Origin: Xylaria sp. FL1777
Taxonomy: Eukaryota; Ascomycota; Sordariomycetes; Xylariales; Xylariaceae
Reading direction: 5' to 3'
Assembly (NCBI GenBank): GCA_022578965.1
Contig: MU400774.1
Span: 1-47,246, forward strand
DNA length: 47,246 nt
The stretch's first letter is position 1, and each line of letters opens with the position of its first letter. Positions 1 to 10,787 of this stretch are shown piece by piece. A program made the position numbers and the translations under genes. Below the pieces are notes generated by a model. The model was not told the DNA's origin. It saw only the letters and a program-made list of their open reading frames with translations, and made no database searches.

Positions 1-94
1 TAATTAAAAAAAAAGCAGAAAAAATGTAAAATAAGTATAAAAAAATACTATTTTTTAAATTTTTTGATAAAAATAATTTTTTAGCATTATCTAA

Positions 95-127
<33 letters not shown>

Positions 128-1380
128 AACATATAGCAACAAAAGTATAAGCGTAAAACTTGCTATAAATATAGCACAAAACAAATATAACTTAATACGT
201 AAACATAAGCATAAATATATAAATACTTTAACTACTATACTATATAAATATTTTATTTAATATATTACATTTATGCTTAATTATTTTATACTACTTTACT
301 TTACTATTTATACTTAAGATTAATTACTTTAATTAATTTTATTTATATATAGGTTAAAAACAACCTAATTAAAAAAAAAAAAGTAGTTATTATAATTAGG
401 CTACTTAAGTACCTTAGCACATATTATAAGTTATATATATATATAGGATATTTTTTTTATACCTATTTTATGGAAATTTCCTTTTTTCTTTAAGCTTTAG
501 TTTTGTTAAATACTTACTAGAAGACTAAAGATATATTAATTATTGTACTTGACCTTTAATGCTTTATACCTCTTGTAACAATTAATAACTAAGTATAAAG
601 CTATTATAAATATGTATATATATATATAAAGCAGCTAATAATAAAATAAATAGCTATATAAAGTAAAAGGTTTAAAAATATAAAAGCAACAAAAAATATT
701 ATAAAATTCGGGCTTTTTTTATAAATAAAGCTTAGCTTTTATACTTTAATATATTATTAAACTTGCTATTATATAAAAAAAAAACCTTTAATTAACTTTA
801 ATATAAATTGCTTACTACTAATATTTTATTTTATATTATTAGCTAATATTAATTAGTTATATAATAATAAAAACAAAGAATTTTAATTATATTAATAATA
901 ATTAAACTATATAAAAGTTTAAATGCTTTATTTAAAAAGTAACTATTTTTAAACTTAGGCTTTATATAACTATAAAGTTTAAAAAAAGCAAACATATAAA
1001 CAGCTTTTTTTTTATAAAAACTAAAGTATTAAATGTTTAATTTTTTATAAAACTATTTTTTTTTATTTCTTTTAAATAGCATTATATAAAAAAAATTACA
1101 ACTAAAAAAAAAGTAGTTAGTATTAAAATAACTAGTTATTAGTTATAACTTTTATATATAATATATATAATAGGTTTTATATAAAGATTACTTTATGTAA
1201 AAGTTATTACATAAACTAAAATAATCTTAGTGTTAGTTTAGCTTATATACTAGCAAAGTTCTTATATATAAAAAAGAACTTTTGCTTTATACAAATTTTC
1301 TTTTCTCTTAAACATATAAAACATAAACAGCTTATAATACAAAAATTATTATACTTTATTTTAGCACATATGTATTAAAC
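1..1380. repeat. AT-rich, RIP-degraded gene-free block (left)
   Basis: Almost entirely A and T, with long homopolymer and TA runs; GG and CC are rare. No open frame reaches gene length on either strand. Composition changes abruptly to ordinary mixed sequence near 1380. In ascomycetes such blocks are normally transposon remnants mutated by repeat-induced point mutation. I see no recognisable transposase or reverse transcriptase motif and could not find its repeat ends, so the parent element is unknown. Confidence 0.85.
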
Positions 1381-1920
1381 GTATAATCGTATAGAGCCTA
1401 TTTAACAACAACGGTATATACCTACTTCTGCGCAACATCTATTGAGATGTATGATTACCTGAGCTGAGCTATAATATTATTTGCAGGCATTGAGCGGAGT
1501 ATGAATAGGTATGTTTTGTTGAGTAACAATGACAACATTTAAAACGCTCTCTATGTTGTATAGATCTTCCTTGTCATAGTTCGCTTGGAATCGGTCAGAC
1601 CATGCAAGACATAGTGTTACAAGCTCCTTCAATCCTCGAGTTTCCTTACGCCTTTAGGTAATTCGTTAAAATCAGCTTTCATTTCGCAGAGCAATATCAC
1701 TAGGAGGAGGTACAGGTCATGTTGACAGACATAATTTTAATCTCGCGAGGAGTACTGCTTGAGGCGCTAAAATCAAATGTCTTTTAATACCAAGGGATTA
1801 GACACTCCCAACAGCACAATGCATTGATAAGACGTAATAATATGTAATGAGCCGCTATCCTGGGCAATTTGTAGTAGTAGTATAATGTACACAATCTTCT
1901 CGTATTTCCAAAGGTCTGCA
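1381..1920. other. Island edge and 3' flank of the transporter gene
   Basis: Mixed-composition DNA between the AT-rich block and the stop codon of the minus-strand transporter. It should contain the transporter's 3' UTR and terminator. The short open frames here lack recognisable protein features, and I see no RNA gene. Confidence 0.5.
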
Positions 1921-3698
1921 TCACAAGTTCTTAATCGGGTACTTCTTTCGCAGGACCTCGCCGTACTTGAGAAGCAAAAACGACACTGGCAGAAATAGAA
2001 TAGCAATAAACGCCAACAAACCGTTACCCCAACCATACCCAAGTTTTTGATAGAGCCGAAGGCCTGCCAGAGGTAAGACGGCTCCCCCGACGGATCGGAT
2101 AATGATGTTAGATGCTAGAGCGGAAGCAGCATAGATGGTGAAAGCGTCGACGATATACGTCTGCATCGAGAAAAAAATGAGGATGTTACCAATACCGGTG
2201 AACCCGGTTCCGATGATGGGCACGATCCAATGGACTTTGGCTTGCGCCGTAAAGCCGTAGATAAACAGACCAATCGGAATGCAGATGGAACCCACGGGAA
2301 GAAGCGGGAGACGATATTCCGGCTTCATGCCCTGCTTCTCCGCACCCGTCTCCTCAGCTATCCTATCCGCTTCCGCTGCTTTCCTAGCAATGTACTTGTC
2401 TGACGTGCTGCTATAAATGAAAACACCAATCAAGCTTCCAATACCTAAGCCCAAGAACGAAAGTCCCACGATTTCCGTTGAAAAGCCGTATTGTCCTTGG
2501 AACACCTCGGTCATCGTGGTGAACTGTAGGTAAAGGTATCCATAGGTAAGAAGAGTATAGAGAGCCATGATAGAGATGACGGGTGAGAATAGGAACATCT
2601 TGATGGGACGGACGGCACTTCGCTTGAAAAAGTCTCCCGGCGACAGCCCGACGTCCAATTTCGAACGTAATAATGGATTACCCGTCTCTTTGCGCAGCTT
2701 GTCTGCCTTTCTCTTAAGGATAACAGGTGCATAACTCTCCCTCATGACGAAGAACATGACAAACGTGATAAATCCAGTGACGATGGCCAGAACCCAGAAG
2801 TTCCACCGCCAACCCTTAGCATCAGAAAGAAAGCCACCTGCGATCGGCCCAACAACGGGCCCGAGGAGGGGACCGATACTATATACGGACAAGACAGTAC
2901 CCCGATGCTTCTGCGGAATCATGTCGGCGATTGTGCCACCACCGTTCGTTAGCGGCGCGACGCCGAACACACCTGCTATGAATCGGAAAGCAATGAGCGA
3001 GTTGAGGTTGGGCGCCAGCGCACAAGCCACGGAGAACGCGATGAAGCCAATGTTGCAGATATGGTAGACGGGGATTCGGCCGTAGATTTCGGATAATGGC
3101 GCGATCAGGAACGGGCCGGCGGCAAATCCGAGTAGGTACACCGAGACGACGAAGGTAGCGAGTTCAGGCGATGTCGAGTGGAATTCTGCCAAGACGAGGG
3201 GCACACCGGGCGCAAATATGGCTACAGCATGGTTAGTTTTACGCATTAAAATGGAGGTACGTTGTTCTGCGCACATGATGCTAGTGGCGATATGAACGTC
3301 TGGAAGCTGACGCAGCCGCAGTTGAGGACTTTGCGTGACGTTGGCCAGTTGTAGGGGTTTTCGGGATCATCATCCCCATTCCACCAGACAATATTGGGGT
3401 CATTCTCTTCATCGTTCGTCGTCGTTCGCTTAGCTGGGAATCCCTTTTCCAGATCACCTGCATGTTGCACCGAGACTATGCCTGACCGTCTTTTTTGATT
3501 TTCTATCGATTCCAGCCTCTTTCGTTCACCTTCCTCACCCAAGACATATCCGGCGCTCGACGGCGTGTCGGCATCATGTCCCTCGTCGATGGCCTGGGAC
3601 ACCCTGCGGTCAATTTGGCCACGCTCGTCAACTTCCCTGATATCATCACTATGGACGGTAATCGTTGACGCCGTGTCGGACATGTTGGATCTATTCAT
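1921..3698 (-). CDS. MFS multidrug-efflux-type transporter (DHA1-like), two exons
   Basis: Proton-coupled efflux pump of the plasma membrane by family; the substrate cannot be told. Exons are 3698-3275 and 3221-1921, joined in frame to give 574 aa, a normal length for fungal members. The hydrophilic N-terminus (residues 1-125) holds the family hallmark DDPENPYNWP (110-119). The transmembrane core begins PLASSIFAPGVPL and carries the loop 2-3 motif A region LSEIYGR (184-190) and the antiporter-like motif C GPLLGPVVGP (258-267). About 12 membrane segments are visible, with a charged central loop between the halves. The start is the ATG at 3698, in a strong context (CAAAATG). The frame extends upstream to a GTG at 3734, which is not a likely fungal start; an in-frame ATG at 3683 is an alternative. 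The gene is intact with no visible RIP damage. Such pumps often sit in secondary-metabolite clusters, and a methyltransferase lies 5 kb away, but cluster membership is inference. Confidence 0.93.
3222..3274 (-). other. 53-nt spliceosomal intron in the MFS gene
   Basis: Donor GTGCGC, branch-like ACTAAC 10 nt before the acceptor, and acceptor CTGTAG. Removing it gives A-S-S-I-F-A-P-G-V-P across the junction, exactly the family pattern. Without splicing, the first exon runs into a TAA. Another donor, GTACCT, lies inside the intron, but its phase does not fit. The GTGCGC donor is off the usual GTANGT consensus. Confidence 0.88.
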
Positions 3699-6636
3699 TT
3701 TGACGGTCTTGCAAAGCGAGTAGTTTGATCCCACGCGGTTATATCTCGATCTCTAGTAGTCGCTTTTCACCAAGCCAGTAAGTATCTTCTTAAAGAAAGA
3801 TAGAAGATGAGCCGCGTTAATAAAATCCCGAGGGCTATTCTCCGTCTAAATTCGTTATAATGCAGTCAGAAAGGAGAAGAGAATCAAGGGCCGGGTACGA
3901 AGTGTGACCTAAAGATCCACACACCGGGAAACGAAGTTAAAAAGCATTTATAAGAAAAGAATGGCACGCGAAGGGTTTTGGTTCACTTCACGGCGCGAAA
4001 ATCGGTCATCAAGACTGAATTACACTCTGTTAAGGGGGATTCGGGAACGGATTATGACCTTGACGCAGAGCCCGAACCCATTTAAATAACTATTTCTGGC
4101 CCATCCTCTTCGTCTCCATAGGGATTTCCACCGTCGAATTACTCAGTAATCCCGGCGTCCTGTGCACACACGCGAGACTATTCCCGGCCAGACCAGATCC
4201 GCAACGACTTGGCAACACTTACGACCGGTACACGTGTATGTGTACAGCAGAGACCAGATAGGTAGGTATTACATGGCAGTATTGTAAATACGACAAGCGC
4301 ACCTGCTATCCTTATTACTATGGCTGATCCAATCGTGAAGAATTGTCATTTCAGCTGGCGATTGTCTCATGTGATTGGCCAACTCCCATGTCATGTCAGC
4401 TGAGAGGTTCGCAACACAAATAACGATCTCTGCAAGGATCAGTTGGATGCTAACGTGCGGCACAGCCAAACAAGCTGAGGGACCGACTAACCTAATGTAG
4501 GTACACCAGTAGCCTAACAGCCCAAAAGAGCCAGATAATCGGATGATCGGTCGATCGGAGGGTCGGGGCGGATGGTCATATAGGATTCTCCATTTACATT
4601 ATTACAGAACCTACTAGGGAATCGTCCATAATTCTTACTATACTGTACTTAGGTATGCATATGTAAGGTACTAATTATATATATAATTGTTATCCCACGT
4701 GGTTTTATTTTTATTTCTCTAACGGTCAGCCACACCTTCTCCCGCTGTTCTAGTCTTCCAGCTAGTACACTACCTACCTAGGTAGGTAGTTGTGGCTACG
4801 AGTTTTTCCCCACACATGAGATGACGCATAAAGCAGTGGTATTATATATGCTGTGAAGGTACGGGTTGAATTTATTTTAGTTATCCACGGCAATCGAGAG
4901 GCGTGTTTATCTTGGGCAGTACATGTAAGATATAGAAGTCGATGTGCATAGGACAAACACAGCCCGCCCTAACCCCATCTATCCAGCATCGTTCTTCGGC
5001 TTGATCAAATTTGTGCTCTAGTCTAGTAGATCGTGTCTCACGGCTTACCCCATACCTATTAACATATTTGCATTTATCCGGGGTGATTATCCCAAACATA
5101 GAGCTGTGCTCTCGCTGTTCCCATTCTACCTGCATCAAATTGGAGATCTGCACACCGTGGGATGTAGCCTGGTTAGAGTCTGTTCAGGATGTGTATGCAA
5201 GGCCATACGGGCGCTTTTTGAAGCCTCCAACCGGATTTAGTAACATCCCATAAGGTTTTGATGTCTGTGTTGGCAATAGAAAATATGGTGGTGAGAGATG
5301 AACAATAAGACGCAGGGCTATCGCTGATTGTTTTTACCACTCTTAGCTAGGGTCGAAACTGATTTGAATCAATCATTCTTTGAAAAAAATGAAGCTTGAC
5401 GATACGATGGTTTTTACTTGCCAGTTAACCTCTTAAGGATTGGCGTGTTAAGTATATATGCTACATCTTAGTAGAAATTTCCAAATAAAAGAGAAGGATA
5501 GGTAGAAAAGGCAGCACTCACATGTAATACCTTCCTCGCCCTTTGGAATACTTATTACAGAACTTTTACACAGAAGTGTCCAGGGAAATGCCCTGCTGAT
5601 GATTTTGAGAGCAGCAATTGGCAGGCATAATAAATCGTATTCGCAATTCACCTGCTATAAATCCTGCGTAACATCGAAGACAACCAGGGAATAAGTCTAT
5701 CTAGGATCAGGATCTACCAGGATGAAAAATTCGTAGGCAGTTACTTCCTAATTATAGAGATAGCCCGCATCTCACAGAGGTAGTGAGGGTGGGCTCGGGT
5801 CTCGAGGACAGAGACTCAGAGAAGATACAGCAGCAGCATCTTCTCGGCAATGTTTCATTTGTCACTGATGGGCACAAAATCCACTCCTGATTCGGCAGAA
5901 ACCCTAGACTTAAGTTGTATAAACCAAGGGCATTAGAGCCTTCCTACCGACAGAAAAAATTATTGGTTACTACATCCTACTCCCGATTTCGTCTATAGAA
6001 CAAACACCGGAAATATCACCTGGTAAGAATATCAAATCGAAAGCATTCTCTAGACTCGCAAAGTTGTGGTAGTTCCCGCGTCGTGACCTTGATGATAGAG
6101 ATAGTTGCTGCTATTCCAAGCGAGCAACATGTCAGGTCACATGACCTAGCACCTAGCCCATAGCCCCACATATGTGTACTATAGCCCACCACTTTGTAGG
6201 CCAGACCTTCAGCTAGCCACTTAGCTAATCTCATCACACTTTCAGGTTCTGACCATTACAAAATACACAGTGTATTGAGCCTCACATTTGATGCCAGTAC
6301 GCTCTTCGCCTCTTGTTAGTGCCTTCGCTATCCATGATACAACAGTTACAGTCGTACCACAGGTATAAATTCGCTAAACCTTTTTTGAGGGCTCACTAGC
6401 TTAGAATGTCTTCCCAAATGCAGTAGTTTCTCTGCGTCGTGACAATCTTAGAGGTATTTCTCCCCCATTAGGAGGTTAACAAATTGTATACTCCACGCTA
6501 TATTCTATAGTCTTGGTAGGTTAAGCGACACTCAACAAGGGGATTTGCTCTATGACGTGACTACAGAATAGACAATTATAAGTCTGACAAGTAGAGGTGG
6601 GAAGGATGTGTGAAGCATCACAATAAGGGGACAATG
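3699..6636. other. 2.9-kb intergenic region, no supported gene
   Basis: The right-hand neighbour of the transporter start, so 3699 to about 4260 should hold its promoter and 5' UTR. The rest has ordinary composition, but its open frames (longest about 90 codons) show no domain, membrane segment or plausible splice continuation. TAGGTA-type motifs recur near 4260, 4495, 4650 and 4770. I find no tRNA or 5S rRNA signature. It is unusually long for a compact fungal genome and could contain an unrecognised multi-exon gene or an old degraded insertion. Confidence 0.5.
4769..4790. repeat. Perfect 22-bp palindrome of the TAGGTA family
   Basis: The left half is ACTACCTACCT and the right half is its exact reverse complement, centred on CCTAGG. 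The same TACCTA/TAGGTA words form a dense cluster at 10251-10465 and occur at 8608-8645. This intergenic word family is seen in several Sordariomycete genomes; its function is unknown. Confidence 0.8.
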
Positions 6637-8442
6637 TCAACCGTCATACTTGGGGCGCCTAGGGCGCCTGGACACTCCGCCTGTGACCTCGCCATTACCA
6701 TTACCGTTACCGTTACCGTTAATTGCTTTGATCTCTGCCTTAATATCTTGATCAAATCGCTTCTTCTCAAAACTCCACCATAACCGCCACCCTACCGCAA
6801 CAACTATCGTAAGTGGTGCAGCCAATGCCCAATACACCCAGAACAGTTTCGATACGATCATTCCATTATTCTGCCAGTTGAAGAAGCTAGTACTGAATAT
6901 TGTCGCAACAAAAGTGCCAGGTAAGAAAAGCGCGGTCAGGAACGCCAGCGTCTTCATTGCAGCGCTATCGTGGCTAGAGGCGGCGGCCAATCGAGCGTTG
7001 AGGCGGTTGTCGACCTGGGAGATAATGCTATGTAGCTAGTACCAGATTAGTAATCCCCAAAATTGTTATTTTTCTACGGTGCACGACCTACGACGCTCAC
7101 TATGCTCGCTGGAGTCAGTAATTACTCTTTTGGGTGAATATTATGCCCCTGATGCATGCTCCCGAGACATGTTGGGAGTCCTCAGGTTACTAGAAAGGGG
7201 AAGAAATGACTCTAGTGTGCACATACTGTCTGCTTGGCCATTTTCTTTCATTCCAATGGTGTGCCTTCTTATGCTCTCTGCTAGTGAAGTCAAGTAGCGA
7301 ATCCTCGTGCGCATCAATCTCGCCCCTCTTGGACGTATGCCCATACCCTCAATTTCGGTAAGGACTTCGAGGAGAAGCTTCATGCACGAGCATTGCCAGT
7401 CGGATACGCTGCAGAACCAGATGGCATCAAACGTCAACCCGCTCATTGCAACTGTCAACTCCGCTAGATTGACCTTGGCCTGCTGCACTGGCAATTCCAT
7501 GGCGATGTTTCGAGGCTGCTGACCAGAGAGACGGCCTGCGCGTACAACGCCTAGCTGGTGCTGTATGTATGTATGCTGGTTATTGAGGGTAACTGTGCAA
7601 AAATGATCCGTCCTCAGCAAGTGATGTTGGAGGAGCGTTGTTGGAAGACACAGGGGGTGAGTCCAGAAGTGACGGGCGGCTTTGATGTGCTCAAAGATCT
7701 CGGCCGCGGCTGGCCTACTCCATAACCCGTAGTCGTCGCCATACTGCGTCACGCCCGTGCCGTGGAGGATGCCGGTGGCGATATTGGCGCCAAAGTCGTA
7801 GGAGAAGGCAAGTCCGTAGTTGCCCACTTGGAATTTCTGATGAGCCTTGACAATCATGCCTAGACGTTTCAACTTCCCGGTCTTTTCGTCAACGTCTAAG
7901 ACATGCGTGGACATGCCACTGTCATTGGCAAGTGCGAGAAGCGAGTTCGCCGGTAGATAAAATTGCTTCTCGATAGCTAAGTACGTCTCCTGCTTGATAT
8001 GGAAGCTAGGTGGTTGGTAGTATGTGCGTTCCAGCACTAGAAGTCTAATCGCAACCTGCAACGCCCTGCTCGTGTCCTGGTGCCTAGGGGGCACGTAGTT
8101 CCCGCGTTGGGCTACCCAGTCGAGAATTTCGCCGTCGACAAGCGGGCCGTACTGACAAGAAGGCACCTGGCGTCCACCACCTCCATCACACCCATCATCA
8201 TCATCGTCAGCACCACCATCATCTGGGCCAGTAGCACTATGCTGCGGAGCCACATTAGCCAACACATTCCCTCAGGGGTAGGAATTCACGCAATGGAATC
8301 GATAAAGAGTGGTATTTACTGCCGAGAAATCCCACGCCTCGATATATTCAGCCCTCTCCGTGCCCGTGATATACCATGATTGATTTTGAATTGCCGGAGC
8401 CAGCGATAGTGTTATATCCCCACAACTCTTGTATGAGAGCAT
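6637..8442 (-). CDS. CorA-like two-TM membrane protein, proposed three exons (possibly disrupted)
   Basis: Resembles the large fungal family of CorA-related (Mg2+ transporter-like) proteins. Proposed exons are 8442-8290, 8241-7223 and 7027-6637, giving 520 aa. Exon 1 carries the family-like N-terminus (QSWYITG, YIEAWDFS). Exon 2 has an acidic Asp run, then a long soluble domain ending in an Arg-rich helix (RTRIRYLTSLAESIRRHT). Exon 3 gives ISQVDNRLNARLAAASSHDS, then TM1 (about 417-435, LFLPGTFVATIFS) and TM2 (about 452-475, FWVYWALAAPLTIVV). The loop between them (FNWQNNGMIVSK) lacks the bacterial GMN selectivity motif, so Mg2+ transport is not assured. The tail has (NG)4 and a basic RRPRRP. 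Two problems remain. Exons 1 and 2 lie in one frame, broken only by a TGA at 8272-8274 that a 48-nt intron would remove. The best donor for intron 2 (GTATGT at 7226) is out of phase. The family call is secure; integrity is uncertain. Confidence 0.75.
7028..7222 (-). other. Proposed 195-nt intron in the CorA-like gene
   Basis: Something must be removed here: the upstream frame stops at 7141, and the next family-conserved block (ISQVDNRLN) starts at 7024 in a different frame. Donor GTGCAC at 7222 and acceptor CATAG ending at 7028 keep the frame, and a CTAAT branch-like word lies 5' of the acceptor. The textbook donor GTATGT at 7226 leaves phase 1, whereas the two usable acceptors (ends at 7036 and 7028) need phase 0 and phase 2. 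A small extra exon or a one-base indel is possible. Confidence 0.45.
8242..8289 (-). other. Proposed 48-nt intron removing an in-frame TGA
   Basis: Donor GTGAAT, branch-like GCTAAT 16 nt before the end, and acceptor CCGCAG. The length is a multiple of three and both ends fall between codons, so splicing preserves the frame and removes the TGA at 8272-8274. The alternative is that the frame is exonic throughout and the TGA is a nonsense mutation. Confidence 0.5.
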
Positions 8443-9020
8443 CTTGCCATGTAGAGAGGAAACATCTGCACGACCTGTATTTCTCCGCCCCCGCGCGAAG
8501 AGTAGCTGAGGCTGGGTCAAGGGGAGGAGAGAGCTGAGCTCGCTAGGTGTCCATCGATTGGCTGATGATGGACAGGGCTGTACTAGTGGCTCGTGGTGAA
8601 TGTCCTTACCTAGGTATCGTTCGAGTTAGGTACTTAGGTAGTTCGAGCAACTGGAAACAAAAATGAAATGAAATGAAAAATAAAATAAATTAAATTAAAT
8701 AAAGAGAAATGAGAGAAAGATAATTATATTACAACTTGATCTCTCTGTCAAATAGGTAATACGAACTCGCTCGATCTAGAAACACAAAGGCAATCCAAAG
8801 CTGGCCAGAGGGCACATGAATACGCCGTATCGATAACGTACTGAGTAGGTATAGAAACATACCTAACCCATGGATACTCCCATCGCCTCTTACCTCCCTT
8901 CGACGTACAATCCAGATGTATATAGACATGCACTCCGAATATTTATATTTATATGCTACGTCCTTTACCCCAAATGTCTGGGGATAACAAGTTCCTCATG
9001 AGCTGTGCCTCAATCCAAAC
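8443..9020. promoter_or_regulatory. Divergent intergenic promoter region between CorA-like and methyltransferase genes
   Basis: The two start codons face away from each other 578 bp apart, so both promoters and 5' UTRs must lie here. It contains a TAGGTA-motif cluster (about 8608-8645) and a low-complexity purine-rich tract (about 8660-8712). I cannot identify a specific transcription-factor site or TATA box with confidence. Confidence 0.55.
8660..8712 (+). repeat. Degenerate ATGAA/AATTA pentanucleotide microsatellite
   Basis: Short tandem units: ATGAA about three times, then AAATA and AAATT-like pentamers, then a GAGA tail. Purine-rich and without coding potential. It lies in the divergent promoter, so it could affect nucleosome placement (inference). 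Confidence 0.7.
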
Positions 9021-9968
9021 ATGTCCATCGCCACCGACTCCTCGTTGTCATCGCCGTCATCTTTGTCAGCGTCGCCCCTAGCTATCGAGCTAGGAGTGCG
9101 ACAGATGGATGAGAGGACTAAAGTCACTCTCACTGGCGTCACGGAAACACTATTGATACCGCTCCTAGGCCGAGCCGTCGACGCCGCCGCAGAGAGGCCC
9201 ATTCTAGGCGATCCATACGCGAGAGGCGTCATCGAGAAGCTCGACTACGACTTTGGAAAGCTGCCCATGCCGCCAACTCACGCCGCCGGAGTCGCGCTAC
9301 GGACACGCTTCTATGATCGATGGGCTTCGGCATTCTTGGCCACCCATTCTCATGCTACGGTGCTGCATCTTGCCTGCGGCCTGGATAGTCGCAACCAGAG
9401 AGTTGATTGGGGGTCCAATGTGCGCTGGCTTGACATTGATCTCCCCGAGGTTGCCGCCCTCCGCCGCCGGGTGCTGCCTACTTCGATTCCCGATCAAGAT
9501 TATCAGCTCGTTGCTGCTGATATTACTGATGACGCCTGGTTGAAGGGAATCCCGACTGATCGACCTGTTCTCGTGGTCATGGAGGGACTATTGTCGTATC
9601 TACCGCCTGAAGATGCGACGAGCCTACTAAGGCGGCTAGTCGAGATGCTTAAGGACGGGGAGCTACACTTCGATTGCATGAATACTAAGGTCCTCTCAGC
9701 GAGCCAGAAGGATGATAAGGCAGCGGTTAGTCAGACCGGGTCGGCATTCAAGTGGGCGGTCGACGACGTAAAGGATATCGAAAAGATCCATCCTCGTTTG
9801 CGACTAATCGAGGCTATCCGCTACCTCGAGGCCCCCGGTGTAGAGGAGTTCCCCATTTTAAGCCGGATTGGGTATTACATGTTGTCCTGGGTGCCAAGTC
9901 TGCGCGATAGCGTACGATTTGTCCGCTTTGGGTTCTCAGACGATGCGATGAAGCGAATCGTCGCTTAA
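9021..9968 (+). CDS. LCMT/TcmP-type SAM-dependent O-methyltransferase, intronless
   Basis: A 315-aa cytosolic methyltransferase of the leucine carboxyl methyltransferase / TcmP superfamily, which methylates carboxyl or hydroxyl groups. Members outside the PP2A branch typically tailor polyketides and other secondary metabolites. SAM-binding motif I is VLHLACGLDSR (114-124). The acidic motif that follows is WLDIDLPEV (136-144). Next come VAADITDDAW (164-173) and the family block VVMEGLLSYLPPED (186-199). The N-terminus has a Ser-rich leader and then the typical KVTLTGVTETLLIPLLGRA. Length is normal and the frame is uninterrupted. The start ATG has a good context (AAACATGTC). It is transcribed divergently from the CorA-like gene. 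The nearby efflux pump suggests a tailoring and export role, but there is no synthase in the window, so the substrate is unknown. Confidence 0.93.
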   Translation: MSIATDSSLSSPSSLSASPLAIELGVRQMDERTKVTLTGVTETLLIPLLGRAVDAAAERPILGDPYARGVIEKLDYDFGKLPMPPTHAAGVALRTRFYDRWASAFLATHSHATVLHLACGLDSRNQRVDWGSNVRWLDIDLPEVAALRRRVLPTSIPDQDYQLVAADITDDAWLKGIPTDRPVLVVMEGLLSYLPPEDATSLLRRLVEMLKDGELHFDCMNTKVLSASQKDDKAAVSQTGSAFKWAVDDVKDIEKIHPRLRLIEAIRYLEAPGVEEFPILSRIGYYMLSWVPSLRDSVRFVRFGFSDDAMKRIVA

Positions 9969-10787
9969 TCGTCGCCCTCGGCTTGCTGGCTCGAGTCTAC
10001 TCAACGAGTGGCGCACTATTTATCGGGTTGTTGATAAGTTTTATGCCTTTTTGCTAGGTTTGCTTGTCGAATGTTGCCCTCATGTATTTTGACATTTGCA
10101 AATGGTTGAATAAGACAGACAGCTTGGGAATTTGTGCTTCCACAAACGATCTCAAGTGAAAATTTTAAGAACTACTTATCCCTTGACAACCTAAGCAAGA
10201 GGTGGTATCTAACTGCTCGGTCTAAAATACAAATACCCACTTGAACCTGTCTAGGTAAGTACTTACTTAGTTATGTAGGTAGGAATAACCCAAGGCACAT
10301 GCACTCGGATATTTCCTGGCTCACTGTATGTACCTACCTAGGTATGTAGGTAGTCCATACCTTGCATACCTTCAAAGTTACCTACATAGGGGATGTACTT
10401 ACCTCTAGGTACATACATAGACCTATGTACCTAGGTAGGAGGTGGGTAGTATGAGGTACTACCTAATCATTGCTAATCTTCCCGGTGTACTTTCGTCGAC
10501 TTTCTAGTGCGCAGTCCACATCACCTCTCCCGGCTTGTCCTTCCCACTCACCACCATCTTCACAACAACCTTCACATCCTCGACGCAGCACAACCAAACA
10601 CCAGCACAATCACCTCTCCATATAGCCCTTCTATTTCGCCTACTTGAACACACCTTTGTCCACGTCGGGATTGGCAATTTGTCTTAGCACCACGCACGTT
10701 CTCAAGTCGTAACTGACTGTTCTACTAGATATAACTTCCTGCAATTAGCCGCAGCACTTCCTCGAGGTCTCAGCCTCTGTTTCCACC
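9969..10787. other. Intergenic region: methyltransferase 3' flank and F-box/ankyrin promoter
   Basis: No gene. The first part holds the methyltransferase terminator region. The middle is packed with TAGGTA palindromes. The final 250 bp is C/T-rich on the plus strand, as in many fungal 5' leaders, and runs into the CACCATG start of the next gene. Confidence 0.6.
10251..10465. repeat. Cluster of TAGGTA/TACCTA motifs with hairpins
   Basis: About 215 bp in which TAGGTA, TACCTA and CCTAGG words recur many times in both orientations. One clear hairpin is 10405-10434, with perfect 11-bp arms (CTAGGTACATA and its complement) around an 8-nt loop. The words are not strict tandem copies. It lies upstream of the F-box/ankyrin gene. 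Known as a recurrent intergenic motif in some Sordariomycetes; role undetermined. Confidence 0.75.

Noticed and set aside
3699..3734. Upstream extension of the transporter frame to 3734
   Set aside because: The codon at 3734 is GTG, not ATG. The ATG at 3698 has a much better context.
8443..8520. Upstream extension of the CorA-like frame to 8520
   Set aside because: The codon at 8520 is TTG and the frame has no ATG before 8442; family N-termini start about where the 8442 ATG does.
10251..10465. CRISPR-like or telomeric repeat array
   Set aside because: Units are irregular, without uniform spacers, and do not match TTAGGG; the host is a fungus.
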